NCBI RefSeq assembly: GCF_027492855.1
Contig: NZ_JAPUDY010000076.1
Coordinates: 1 to 57,156, forward strand
DNA: 57,156 bases
Direction: 5' to 3'
Source: Acidovorax sp.
GTDB lineage: Bacteria; Pseudomonadota; Gammaproteobacteria; Burkholderiales; Burkholderiaceae_C
Below the pieces are notes generated by a model that was given only the letters and a program-made list of their open reading frames with translations, did not search any database and was not told the origin of the DNA. The position numbers were made by a program, and so were the translations under genes. Below, piece by piece: positions 1 to 7,476 of the stretch (positions are counted from its first letter, which is position 1; every line of letters starts with the position of its first letter).

Positions 1-171
1 CGCGGCATCGGCGTGCTCATCACCGACCACAACGTGCGCGAGACGCTGGGCATCTGCGACCACGCATTCATCATCAGCGACGGCCATGTGCTGGCCCAGG
101 GAACACCGTCCGAGATTGTCGATAACCCCGAAGTCCGCCGCGTGTACCTCGGCGAGCATTTCAGGATGTGA
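1..171 (+). CDS. lptB: LptB, LPS-export ABC transporter ATPase (3' end only)
   Basis: Only the last 56 codons are present; the gene runs off the left edge. The reading frame contains the ABC H-loop context ITDHNV followed by a C-terminal segment ending in YLGEHFRM, which is characteristic of LptB. LptB is the cytoplasmic ATPase of the LptBFG complex that extracts lipopolysaccharide from the inner membrane. Its TGA stop shares one base with the ATG of rpoN (TGATG), so the two are translationally coupled. The lptB-rpoN order is common in proteobacteria and supports both calls. Confidence 0.9.
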   Translation, partial: RGIGVLITDHNVRETLGICDHAFIISDGHVLAQGTPSEIVDNPEVRRVYLGEHFRM

Positions 172-1754
172 TGAAACCAGGATTGTCGCTGCGCGTCTCG
201 CAGCACCTTGCCCTGACCCCGCAGCTCCAGCAGTCCATCCGGCTGCTGCAGTTGTCCACGCTCGAGCTTTCGCAAGAAGTCGAGCAGATGCTCGACGAAA
301 ACCCGTTTCTCGAACGCAATGCCGACGAGGCGCCGCGCGAAGAGTTTGGCCTGGAAGCCGCCGACACCCCCGCGCAGGCCGATGATTACAACGCAGACGA
401 TGCTATATTTTCAGGAGCTGTTAGCGCTGGTACAACAAGCGCTGAGGGCCAAAATGATGCTGAATCGCCAAGCGCTGGCGCCGACGAACCCGACTGGAGC
501 GGCGACGGCACGGTAGAGATGGCGCCCAACGACGCCGAGTGGGGCGGCGATGCCCCCGCCCGCAACCGCAACGACACCGAAGGCGACGAGGCCGACGCCA
601 CCGAACTGGCCCGCTCGCAGGAATCGCTGACCGCCTTTTTGCACCGCCAGGCCCTGTCGCTGCGCCTGTCCGAGGTGGACTGCGCCGCGCTGCGTTTTCT
701 CATCGAATCGCTCAACGACGACGGCTACCTCGAAGAACCGCTCGAAGAACTGGCCACCAGCCTCGCCGGGCCGGACGACCTGGAGCAGATCGAGGAGCTG
801 GTGCACCGCTTCACCGTGGCCCAGCGCCTGCTGCAGAGCCTGGAGCCCGTGGGCGTGGGCGCACGCAACCTGGCCGAGTGCCTCACGCTGCAGCTCAAGG
901 CCCTGGACGCCGACGAAGAGGGCGACCCCGCCACCGTGCAGACCGCATTGCGCATCTGCCAGCAGCCGCTGGAGATGCTGGCGCGCCGCGACATCCGCCG
1001 CCTGACGCAGTTGTGTGGCGACGGCGAAGAGCGCACACGCGCCGCCATGGCCCTCATCGCCCGGCTAGAGCCGCGCCCCGGCCGCCGCTTTGCCGACGTG
1101 GAGCGCAACATCATCGTGCCCGACGTGATCGTGCGCAAAGCCGGTCGGGCCCACGGACCGAGTGGGCAGCACAATTTCATCGTCGCGCTCAACCCCGACG
1201 TGATGCCGCGCCTGCGTGTGCACGACATCTACGCTGGCGCGCTGCGCGGCCACAAAGGCGGCGAAGGCCACCAGGGCATGCAGCAGCGCCTGCAGGAGGC
1301 GCGCTGGTTCATCAAGAACATCCAGCAGCGCTTCGACACCATCCTGCGCGTCTCGCGCGCCATCGTCGAGCGGCAAAAGAACTTCTTCACCCACGGCGAG
1401 CTGGCCATGCGCCCGCTGGTGCTGCGCGACATCGCCGACGAGTTGGGCCTGCACGAGTCCACCATCAGCCGCGTGACCACCGCCAAATACATGGCCACGC
1501 CCATCGGCACCTACGAGCTGAAGTATTTCTTCGGCTCGGGCCTGGGCACCGAAACCGGTGGCAACGCATCAAGCACGGCGGTGCGCGCCCTCATCAAGCA
1601 GTTTGTCGCCGCTGAAAACACCGCCAAGCCCCTGTCCGACAGCCAGATCGCCGAAATGCTCAAGGAGCAGGGCATCGAATGCGCGCGCCGCACCGTCGCC
1701 AAGTACCGCGAGGCGCTCAAGATCGCCCCGGCGAATTTGCGCAAGGCGCTCTGA
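171..1754 (+). CDS. rpoN: RNA polymerase sigma-54 factor
   Basis: Sigma-54 directs RNA polymerase to -24/-12 promoters that need an AAA+ activator. The 527-aa product has all regions in order: the Gln/Leu-rich activator-contact Region I (residues 1-50, LTPQLQQSIRLLQLSTLEL), an acidic Region II (about 50-150), the core-binding domain, a helix-turn-helix around residues 423-440 (ELGLHESTISRVTT) and the RpoN box ARRTVAKYRE at residues 505-514. I chose the ATG at 171, overlapping the lptB stop, over the GTG three bases upstream. Residues about 76-98 are encoded by a copy of the dispersed repeat described separately; it lies in the poorly conserved acidic Region II, so function is probably kept. 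No frameshift is seen. Confidence 0.97.
   Translation: MKPGLSLRVSQHLALTPQLQQSIRLLQLSTLELSQEVEQMLDENPFLERNADEAPREEFGLEAADTPAQADDYNADDAIFSGAVSAGTTSAEGQNDAESPSAGADEPDWSGDGTVEMAPNDAEWGGDAPARNRNDTEGDEADATELARSQESLTAFLHRQALSLRLSEVDCAALRFLIESLNDDGYLEEPLEELATSLAGPDDLEQIEELVHRFTVAQRLLQSLEPVGVGARNLAECLTLQLKALDADEEGDPATVQTALRICQQPLEMLARRDIRRLTQLCGDGEERTRAAMALIARLEPRPGRRFADVERNIIVPDVIVRKAGRAHGPSGQHNFIVALNPDVMPRLRVHDIYAGALRGHKGGEGHQGMQQRLQEARWFIKNIQQRFDTILRVSRAIVERQKNFFTHGELAMRPLVLRDIADELGLHESTISRVTTAKYMATPIGTYELKYFFGSGLGTETGGNASSTAVRALIKQFVAAENTAKPLSDSQIAEMLKEQGIECARRTVAKYREALKIAPANLRKAL
399..456 (+). repeat. Dispersed two-stem repeat, copy inside rpoN
   Basis: About 56 bp starting GCTATATTTT, then TTAGCGCT, seven bases later ACAAGCGCT, ending GAGGGCCAAAATGA. 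It matches the other copies at 4574, 10300, 23112, 28061 and 52843. It lies in frame within Region II of RpoN and encodes an AIFSGAVSAGTTSAEGQN-type peptide. It is locally AT-rich compared with its surroundings. Confidence 0.8.
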
Positions 1755-2102
1755 TCACGCTACTTTTCGGAACGTCCGGCTGGAGATGCTCACGGTATTG
1801 CCGTCCGGGTCCTTGGCATTCGTGAAGGCGTAGCCGTTGGTCTAATGCGTTGGGGCTGCACTCCAGCTCCTGAGGTAGTGCATGGGCCTTGAAGGCTTCC
1901 AAGTCCGGCACATGGAAACACAGTTTCACTCCTGTCTGGCCTGCTTCATACTTTTGGCGGTCCTGATGGACCAGGATGCCGGTCCCGCCGCCTAGGGGCG
2001 CAGCCCGATCAAACCTTCCACCACCTCGCCCATGGTCTCGAAACCGCAGTGTTTGCGGTAGAGGGCCGCGCTGCGCTACATATCGCGCGCATAGACCATC
2101 AT
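1755..2102 (-). pseudogene. Broken VOC (glyoxalase/bleomycin-resistance) family gene
   Basis: Read on the minus strand, three frames give one VOC-like protein. It begins MMVYARDM, is interrupted by an in-frame TAG, continues with RSAALYRKHCGFETMGEVVEG, meets another TAG, shifts frame to GVKLCFHVPDLEAFKAHA, and shifts again to NGYAFTNAKDPDGNTVSI near the end. The last motif (KDPDGNxV) is a hallmark of VOC metal-binding repeats. At least two nonsense codons and two frameshifts make a product unlikely. The remnant stop abuts the rpoN stop tail to tail. This accounts for the otherwise empty 370 bp downstream of rpoN. Confidence 0.75.
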
Positions 2103-2125
2103 GGTGCCGAGGACGGGGGGAACCA

Positions 2126-2671
2126 TCAGGGCGCTTTCGAGGCCGGTGCGCGCCGCAGTGAGCGCAGCAGCTCCAGCGCCTGGGCCGTAGGCTCCTGCGG
2201 AGCGCCGTTGACGAGCACCGTGAAGGTCACGCGCAGCTCGTTCATGCCCAGCACGCCCTGCGTCAGGTGCTGGTAGCCATCGGGTTCGGGGGCGCGGTCG
2301 GTGGCCGAGAAGTAGTAGCCCGTCTTGCCCGGGGCGCCCAGGTTCTTGAGGGGCAGTTCGCTCTCGACAGCCTTGGGCTGGACCCGGGTGGCACCCGCCT
2401 GCACCAGCCCCCGCAGTTCGTCGGCCGTGGGGCTGGGCGCACTGCCCACAGGCCAGATGGGCGTGATGAACATTTGCAGCGCCTTGGCGTCAGGGCCGCT
2501 GATGGCGACCGAGGGTGGCAACTCCCCGTGCGGGCGGCGGATCTGGGCGCGCCATTGCACGGGCAGGTTGATCACCAGGTCGTCGCGGCCGGGCAGGGGA
2601 ACGCGCAGTTCTTCGGCGAGAACGGGCAGGCACAAGGCAAAGGCAATCGAAGCGAGGGCGGAGCGGAGCAT
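2126..2671 (-). CDS. Secreted protein of unknown function
   Basis: A 181-aa product with a clear signal peptide (MLRSALASIAFALCLPVLA) and then a mature part beginning EELRVPLPGRDDLVINLP. I do not recognise the family. Internally there are short basic and Pro-rich stretches and a C-terminal helix (AQALELLRSLRRA). The ATG at 2671 was chosen because the signal peptide follows at once; the open frame extends upstream only by overlapping the preceding gene. It lies 17 bp after the stop of the glutaredoxin-like gene and is probably co-transcribed with it, which hints at an envelope role. No enzyme motif is visible. Confidence 0.7.
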   Translation of the reverse strand: MLRSALASIAFALCLPVLAEELRVPLPGRDDLVINLPVQWRAQIRRPHGELPPSVAISGPDAKALQMFITPIWPVGSAPSPTADELRGLVQAGATRVQPKAVESELPLKNLGAPGKTGYYFSATDRAPEPDGYQHLTQGVLGMNELRVTFTVLVNGAPQEPTAQALELLRSLRRAPASKAP

Positions 2672-2688
2672 GGAGCGGGCGAAGGGGT

Positions 2689-3174
2689 TCACTGGCGTTT
2701 GGCAAAGACGGCATCGTAGGACGGGGCACTGAAGCCGTTCACCCGCTGGCCATTGGTGAGCAGCACCGGTACGCCGCGCGCACCGATCTGCGCAAAGGCG
2801 GCCTTGCCGGTCGGGGTGTCTATGTCGAATTCCCGGTAGGTAATGCCCTTGCCACCCAGGTAGGCCTTGGCCGCCTTGCAGTAGCCGCACCAGGTGGCCA
2901 TGTAGAGCGTCACCTCGCCCCGGGGCTGGGCGGCGGTTGGGGCGGTGGCCGTTTGGCCGGGCGTGGCGGTCGGCGGTGGGCTGCCCGGGACCACGCTGAT
3001 GGGCGGGGCCTCGAGCTTCACGGTCTTTTGCCCCGAACCGGATGCGGGTGGCTGGTCGCTGTAGACGACCTTGCCGCTCGCATCCACGGATTTGTACAGT
3101 GCCTGGGCATGCGCTGCACCCACCAGTGCGGCGGCAGACAGGGCGAGGACCAGGCCGTGGCGCAGAGGGGGCAT
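2689..3174 (-). CDS. Periplasmic glutaredoxin-like protein with DUF4124 domain
   Basis: A 161-aa exported protein. It has a signal peptide (LVLALSAAALVGAAHAQ), then a DUF4124-type segment (LYKSVDASGKVVYSDQPP), a Pro/Thr-rich linker, and a C-terminal glutaredoxin/thioredoxin fold with the redox motif WCGYC and the cis-Pro context GARGVPVLLTNG. The CxxC pair suggests disulfide exchange in the periplasm. The start at 3174 gives a clean signal sequence; a longer frame to 3237 would place about 20 unlikely residues in front. It is the first gene of a two-gene minus-strand unit. Confidence 0.8.
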   Translation of the reverse strand: MPPLRHGLVLALSAAALVGAAHAQALYKSVDASGKVVYSDQPPASGSGQKTVKLEAPPISVVPGSPPPTATPGQTATAPTAAQPRGEVTLYMATWCGYCKAAKAYLGGKGITYREFDIDTPTGKAAFAQIGARGVPVLLTNGQRVNGFSAPSYDAVFAKRQ

Positions 3175-3361
3175 GGGGGCTCCGGGTAAAATCGGTATCC
3201 CGGGAGCATAAGAGACTTCTGCCGCGCCCCGCGGCACGATGGGGCAACGCCCTCACCCGTATGGTGCACCCTTGCAGCCCCTAATGCCCTATGGAGGGCT
3301 TTTTCGGAGGGCGTCCTGCCCCCGGTCGCTGCCTTTTTCCGATCTCCTGTTTCCCTGCACC

Positions 3362-3811
3362 ATGGCCCGCATTGTTTTCGACCTTCCCGCGCATTTCGGT
3401 TTTGCCACCGAAATGCAGATATACATTAGCCACGTCAACCAGGGCGGGCACCTGGACAACGCGCAGCTGCTGAGCTTGGTGTCCGAGGCGCGCGTGCGTT
3501 TTTTTCAGTCGCTGGGCTACCCCGAGGCCGATGTGGGCGGCCTGTCGATCGTAGTGGGCGACATCGTGGCGCAGTACAAATCCGAAGGTTTTCATGGCGA
3601 AACCATGCGGGTGGAGATGGCGTCCACGGATTTCAACCGCTACGGCTTCGACCTTGTGTTCCGTATGACGGAGAAGATCTCCGGCCGTGAAGTGGCGCGC
3701 GGCAAGATCGGCATCGTCTTCATCGGCCGCAGCGACCGCAAGGTGGCCGCCATACCCGAATCGATCCGGCAACTGCTGCTCCAGCGCGCACCGGGCATGG
3801 CCGCCGCCTGA
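3362..3811 (+). CDS. 4HBT-family acyl-CoA thioesterase
   Basis: A 149-aa hotdog-fold protein. The N-terminal stretch YISHVNQGGHLDNAQLLSLVSEAR carries the conserved His/Asp-Asn active-site region of the 4-hydroxybenzoyl-CoA thioesterase family, and VVGDIVAQYKSEGFHGE and FRMTEKISGREVARGKIGIVF fit the central beta strands. It would hydrolyse an acyl-CoA; the substrate cannot be deduced. The ATG at 3362 gives the usual family length; an in-frame GTG-type extension to 3239 is not convincing. The rlmL-like gene follows 27 bp downstream in the same direction. Confidence 0.8.
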   Translation: MARIVFDLPAHFGFATEMQIYISHVNQGGHLDNAQLLSLVSEARVRFFQSLGYPEADVGGLSIVVGDIVAQYKSEGFHGETMRVEMASTDFNRYGFDLVFRMTEKISGREVARGKIGIVFIGRSDRKVAAIPESIRQLLLQRAPGMAAA

Positions 3812-3838
3812 AGGCGTATCCTCTCGCCAGTCTTTCTT

Positions 3839-5131
3839 ATGAACCAACTCCAACTTTTTCTCCCCTGCGCCGCTGGCGTCGAGGGTTTTCTGGCCGACGA
3901 GGTGCATGCCATCACCGGCCTCACCGGGCAAGACCTGCTGGTCGGCCGCGGCGGCGTACTGCTGCGCGCCTCGTGGCGCCATGCGCTGCTGCTCAATTTG
4001 CATAGCCGCCTGGCCCAGCGCGTGCTGGTGCAGCTTGCCCACCGCCCCTACCGCTCTGAAAACGACTTGTATGCCGCCGCCAGCGACGTGGCCTGGGAGA
4101 TCTGGTTCACCACGCGCCAGACCTTCAAGGTCGAGGTGACGGCCCAGCACAGCCCGCTGCAGAGCCTGAATTTCGCGGGCCTCAAGGTCAAGGACGCCGT
4201 GGCCGACCGCTTCCGCGCCAAAAGCGGCGTGCGCCCCGACGTGAACACGCAGTGGCCTGACGTGCGCATCCACCTGCACCTGACCACCGACGAGGCCACC
4301 ATCTACATCGACACCTCGGGCGAGCCGCTGTTCAAGCGCGGCTGGCGCGAGGACAAGGGCGATGCCCCGCTCAAGGAAACCCTGGCCGCCGCCATGATCG
4401 CCGCCAGCGGCTGGGACCCGCATGGCGACAACCCCCAGCCCCTGTACGACCCCTGCTGCGGCAGCGGCACCATTGCTGTGGAGGCCGCGCAGATCGCCTG
4501 CCGCATCCCGGCGGGCATGCTGCGCCGCTTTGCGTTCGAGAAACTGCTGCCGTTCCAAGCCCATGTTTGGAGTGCTATCAAAAACGAAGCTGAAAGCGCA
4601 ATACAAACAAGCGCTGTGCCCATATTTGGCAGTGACGTGGCCCACCGCATGGTCGATTTCGCTCAGCGCAACGCCGAGCGCGCAGGCGTGGCCGATGCCG
4701 TGCAACTGCGCGGCGGTGATGCCCTGCAGCGCATGCCGCCGTGTGACCAGCCCGGCGTGATGCTGCTGAACCCGCCCTACGGCGAACGTATTGCTGCCGC
4801 AGGTAGCGCAGGCCGCAACGCCAGCGAGCGCGCTGCCGACCGCGCCCAGGGCATGGCCGTGGGCCGCGAAGAGGCGCAGACCGAAGACGGTGGCGAGTTC
4901 TTCAGCCAACTGGCCACGCACTGGAAGAAAAATTACAGCGGCTGGACGGCCTGGATGCTCACGCCCGACCTCAAGCTGCCCGGCAAGATGCGCCTGAAGG
5001 AATCGCGCCGCGTGCCGATGTGGAACGGCCCCATCGAATGCCGCATGTTCCGCTTCGACATGATCAAGGGCGCCGTGCGTGACCGGGCTGCAAAAGCAGC
5101 CCCCGACAACAGCCCGGGCAATGCAGGTTGA
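3839..5131 (+). CDS. rlmL: RlmL-type THUMP-domain RNA N2-guanine methyltransferase
   Basis: A 430-aa S-adenosylmethionine-dependent methyltransferase. It has an N-terminal THUMP region (residues ~45-165), the AdoMet loop DPCCGSGT at residue 204 and the catalytic motif NPPYGER at residues 311-317, as in RlmL/TrmN enzymes that make m2G in rRNA or tRNA. It corresponds to the RlmL half of E. coli RlmKL and lacks the RlmK part. Two oddities are a copy of the dispersed repeat at residues ~245-266 and a low-complexity Ala/Arg/Glu insertion just after NPPYGER. The 3' end overlaps the following PIN gene by 11 bp. Confidence 0.87.
   Translation: MNQLQLFLPCAAGVEGFLADEVHAITGLTGQDLLVGRGGVLLRASWRHALLLNLHSRLAQRVLVQLAHRPYRSENDLYAAASDVAWEIWFTTRQTFKVEVTAQHSPLQSLNFAGLKVKDAVADRFRAKSGVRPDVNTQWPDVRIHLHLTTDEATIYIDTSGEPLFKRGWREDKGDAPLKETLAAAMIAASGWDPHGDNPQPLYDPCCGSGTIAVEAAQIACRIPAGMLRRFAFEKLLPFQAHVWSAIKNEAESAIQTSAVPIFGSDVAHRMVDFAQRNAERAGVADAVQLRGGDALQRMPPCDQPGVMLLNPPYGERIAAAGSAGRNASERAADRAQGMAVGREEAQTEDGGEFFSQLATHWKKNYSGWTAWMLTPDLKLPGKMRLKESRRVPMWNGPIECRMFRFDMIKGAVRDRAAKAAPDNSPGNAG
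4574..4629 (+). repeat. Dispersed two-stem repeat, copy inside rlmL
   Basis: Reads GCTATCAAAAACGAAGCTG, then AAAGCGCA, then ACAAGCGCTG, ending in CCCATATTTGG. It aligns base for base with the rpoN copy and is used in the same reading frame, giving AIKNEAESAIQTSAVPIF. The nearby methyltransferase motifs resume on both sides, so it is a clean in-frame insert or replacement. Confidence 0.75.
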
Positions 5132-5600
5132 GCTGCGCCTGCCCGCCGAGGCCCCGGCGGGCGAGCCCGCACGAGCTGTGGTGGTGGACACCAACGTCGC
5201 GCTCGACCTGCTGATCTTCAGCGACCCGCGCACCACCCCGCTGCGCACGCTGCTGGCCCAAGGGCGCCTGACCTGGATTGCCACGCAAGTCATGCGCGAT
5301 GAGCTGGAGCGTGTGCTGGCCTATCCGCACATCGTGGAGCGCATGGCTTACTACCGGGTGAATGCCGCGCAGGTGCTGGCAGCGTTTGATGCGCAGGCGC
5401 GGCTGGTGGAGATTGCGCCCAAGGTGGCTTATGTGTGCAAGGACGCGGACGACCAGAAGTTCATTGACCTGGCGGCGGCGCACCGCGCCATTTTGTTGAG
5501 CAAGGACAAGGCGGTGATTTGTATGCGCAAGCGGCTGCTCACGCTGGATGCCCATGTGGCAACGGCGTTGGTGCTGGATGTGGATGGTGTATGCGCATAA
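5121..5600 (+). CDS. PIN-domain ribonuclease (putative toxin, PIN_3 type)
   Basis: A 159-aa PIN domain. Acidic metal-binding residues are visible at the start (VVVDTNVALD, first Asp at residue 23), in the middle (VMRDELERVLAYP) and at the end (CKDADDQKFIDLA, about residues 107-119). The family consists of Mg-dependent ribonucleases, many of them toxins. The ATG at 5121 overlaps the rlmL stop region; a GTG start at 5079 is an alternative. No dedicated small antitoxin gene precedes it. Its stop codon sits inside the palindrome in front of ccdA, so it touches a complete second toxin-antitoxin unit. Confidence 0.8.
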   Translation: MQVELRLPAEAPAGEPARAVVVDTNVALDLLIFSDPRTTPLRTLLAQGRLTWIATQVMRDELERVLAYPHIVERMAYYRVNAAQVLAAFDAQARLVEIAPKVAYVCKDADDQKFIDLAAAHRAILLSKDKAVICMRKRLLTLDAHVATALVLDVDGVCA

Positions 5601-5613
5601 AATGTGCGCATAC
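5589..5613. promoter_or_regulatory. Perfect inverted repeat upstream of ccdAB (probable operator)
   Basis: The arms GTATGCGCA (5589-5597) and TGCGCATAC (5605-5613) are exact reverse complements separated by seven bases. The repeat lies 21 bp before the ccdA ATG and overlaps the stop of the PIN gene. Ribbon-helix-helix antitoxins such as CcdA bind such sites with their toxin and autorepress. Assignment to CcdA is inference from position. Confidence 0.65.
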
Positions 5614-5633
5614 TCTCTGTTGGAGGTGCCACC

Positions 5634-5873
5634 ATGCTTCGTTTTGACAATGCCCCCAAGAAGTCCACCAATCTGTCGCTCAACAGCAAGGTGCTGGAAG
5701 CCGCGCGGGACATGGGCATGAACCTCTCTCAGACCGTGGACGAGCTGCTGGCCGCCGAAGTCCAGCGCCGCTACTGGGAGCGCTGGAACAGCACCAATCA
5801 GGAAGCCATCGCCGCCTACAACGCACGCATCGACAGCGAGGGCTTGCCGCTCGCACAGTACAGGAGCTTCTGA
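5634..5873 (+). CDS. ccdA: CcdA-type antitoxin
   Basis: A 79-aa antitoxin. The N-terminal part (TNLSLNSKVLEAARDMGMNLSQTVDELL) is a ribbon-helix-helix DNA-binding domain, and the C-terminal tail (WNSTNQEAIAAYNARIDSEG) is the conserved CcdB-neutralising segment. The ATG at 5634 is chosen because a strong Shine-Dalgarno GGAGGT begins at 5622; an ATG-like codon further upstream would overlap the operator. It is followed three bases later by ccdB, the standard antitoxin-first order. It probably represses its own promoter through the palindrome at 5589. Confidence 0.9.
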   Translation: MLRFDNAPKKSTNLSLNSKVLEAARDMGMNLSQTVDELLAAEVQRRYWERWNSTNQEAIAAYNARIDSEGLPLAQYRSF

Positions 5874-5876
5874 CCG

Positions 5877-6191
5877 ATGGCGCGTTTTGACGTCTATCGG
5901 CACCCCGACGCCGCGCAGCGTGCCACCACGCCCTTTTTGCTGGATGTGCAAAACGAGTACATCAGCGGCTTGCAGACGCGGGTCGTGTTGCCTTTGCGCA
6001 GCGCCCAGCGTGTGGCAATACCGCTGCGCGACCTCAATCCCGCATTGGAAGTTGATGGCGTCGCCGTCATTCTTGATGCAGCGGCCATCGGCGCCGTTCC
6101 GCTGTCTTTTTTGAAAACCCCGGTGGCGAATCTGCGGGCACAGGCCGACTTGGTCACCAATGCCCTTGATGCGTTGTTTGGCGGGTACTGA
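5877..6191 (+). CDS. ccdB: CcdB-type gyrase-poison toxin
   Basis: A 104-aa protein matching the CcdB family in length and sequence (ARFDVYRHPDAAQRATTPFLLDVQNE; LRSAQRVAIPL; NLRAQADLVTNALDALF). CcdB traps DNA gyrase when its antitoxin is lost. The last residues are FGGY, whereas F-plasmid CcdB ends in WGI, the residues that contact gyrase; the chromosomal protein may therefore have different potency. It is translationally linked to ccdA (3-bp gap). A chromosomal location suggests a stabiliser of nearby DNA or a domesticated module. Confidence 0.9.
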   Translation: MARFDVYRHPDAAQRATTPFLLDVQNEYISGLQTRVVLPLRSAQRVAIPLRDLNPALEVDGVAVILDAAAIGAVPLSFLKTPVANLRAQADLVTNALDALFGGY

Positions 6192-6224
6192 GGTGCGGCG
6201 CCGTTAACGCATCAGCCAACTGTG

Positions 6225-6653
6225 TCAGGGTGTCAGGGCCTTCTTCATGTACACCAGCTGAAATCCCTGGATGTAGTTGTCGATGTGTCCAAACTCCTCA
6301 TAGCCCTGTTTGAGGTAGAAGCTCCGTGCCTGCCATTCAAAGGTGTTCAGCGTCGCGCTGTGCGCGCCCAGGTCGCGGGCTTTCTGTTCCGCTGTTGCCA
6401 GCAGGTTTTGGCCTATTCCTTGGTGCCGGGCCACTTCGTCAACGAACAGCAGCTCCACATTCAGCCATTGCAAAAACACGAATCCGCGCAGTCCACCCAC
6501 CAGTTCGCCCTTGGTGTCACGCGCACTGACCCATACAGGCTGGGTCTGGCCGTACTCACCGACAAATCCGTAGTTGAATTGCCGCATCCTGCGACCCAGG
6601 ACGCCAGAGTGAACTTCTTCTGTCGTGGGGGTGTAAATCTCAAAATCACTCAT
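6225..6653 (-). CDS. GNAT-family N-acetyltransferase
   Basis: A 142-aa GNAT enzyme. The acetyl-CoA pyrophosphate loop is visible as VDEVARHQGIGQNLLATAEQKARDLG (R/Q-x-x-G-x-G/A signature), followed by the C-terminal strand-helix (LNTFEWQARSFYLKQGYEEFGHIDNY). It would acetylate a small molecule or protein amine; the substrate is unknown. The start at 6653 (MSDFEIYTP) was preferred over a longer frame to 6764 that gives Cys/Gly-rich sequence. It is convergent with ccdB, and the gap holds no clear terminator. Confidence 0.85.
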   Translation of the reverse strand: MSDFEIYTPTTEEVHSGVLGRRMRQFNYGFVGEYGQTQPVWVSARDTKGELVGGLRGFVFLQWLNVELLFVDEVARHQGIGQNLLATAEQKARDLGAHSATLNTFEWQARSFYLKQGYEEFGHIDNYIQGFQLVYMKKALTP

Positions 6654-6666
6654 TGTGGAAACTCTG

Positions 6667-7476
6667 TCAGGCCAGCAGGTCATATGCAGCCCGCACCCGC
6701 TGCAAATCCCGCCCCAGCCTGCGGCTCGTTGGCAAGCGCCGCATCCAACCCATCCGCCGCACACTGGTCGCCAGCACCTCCCGCATCTCCGCGCTCCCCT
6801 GCGCTACCCACGTTGCCCAGCGCTCGCGCCCCTCGGCCAGCGTGCCGCTGGCGTGCAGATAAATCGCGGTGGAGTGCGCGTAACACAGGGCATCACGCAC
6901 ATGGCACACCGCCAGCGGCAGCACGGCGGCGGGGTCGTCTTCAAAGTCGATGCAGGCCACCTCGCCGCCGGGGCAGCGCACCAGGTTGCGTGCAAAGGCC
7001 TGGCTCAGGCAGGTGCCCTGGCGGTGCACCTGGGCGAGGGTGTCCAGCCCTTGTTGCCACAGCGCCAGCACGGTGGCGGTATCGCCTGCCTGCACGGCGT
7101 GGTCGATCTCATTGCCGAGGGAATGGGTTTCTTCGCCCGCGCGGCCCAGGTGGCGCATGGCAAAACCGTCTTGTTGGGCGGCCAGCACCATGGGCACGCG
7201 GATGCCGCGTGCGGCCAAGTCTTGCAGGCGCCGCACTTCGGTGGCAATAGCGGTGGTGCCGCCGGGGTTGGGCACGGGGCGCAGCACATCCAGGCGCAGC
7301 AGGCCCGCCAGCACGGCCATGGCGCGATAGCGGCCCATGCCGTGGGGCGCGCCTGCGCGCTTGATCCAGATTTGTTCGTCGCCCAGCCGGTGGGCCATCA
7401 CGTTGTGGGGCTGCGTGGCCAGTTGCTGCTGCAAAAAGGCGCTGTAGTCCGCGGCCGGTGGCGCCGTCATCGTCAT
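6667..7476 (-). CDS. Small protein/sugar kinase-like protein (APH/RIO-like fold)
   Basis: A 269-aa protein with remnants of the kinase core: a possible ATP-binding Lys in EQIWIKRAG, a catalytic-loop-like HRQGTCLSQAFARN and a metal-binding IDFEDDP that replaces the DFG/DxD motif. These resemble aminoglycoside-phosphotransferase, RIO and Kdo-type kinases. The substrate is unknown. Its ATG overlaps the stop of the upstream FMN protein (ATGA), implying coupled translation and a shared function. The order of motifs is right, but the glycine-rich loop is weak. Confidence 0.6.
   Translation of the reverse strand: MTMTAPPAADYSAFLQQQLATQPHNVMAHRLGDEQIWIKRAGAPHGMGRYRAMAVLAGLLRLDVLRPVPNPGGTTAIATEVRRLQDLAARGIRVPMVLAAQQDGFAMRHLGRAGEETHSLGNEIDHAVQAGDTATVLALWQQGLDTLAQVHRQGTCLSQAFARNLVRCPGGEVACIDFEDDPAAVLPLAVCHVRDALCYAHSTAIYLHASGTLAEGRERWATWVAQGSAEMREVLATSVRRMGWMRRLPTSRRLGRDLQRVRAAYDLLA

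Noticed and set aside
3281-5293. A 670-codon open frame on the minus strand over the thioesterase and rlmL genes
   Set aside because: It is antisense to genes with clear conserved motifs; long antisense frames are expected at this GC content.
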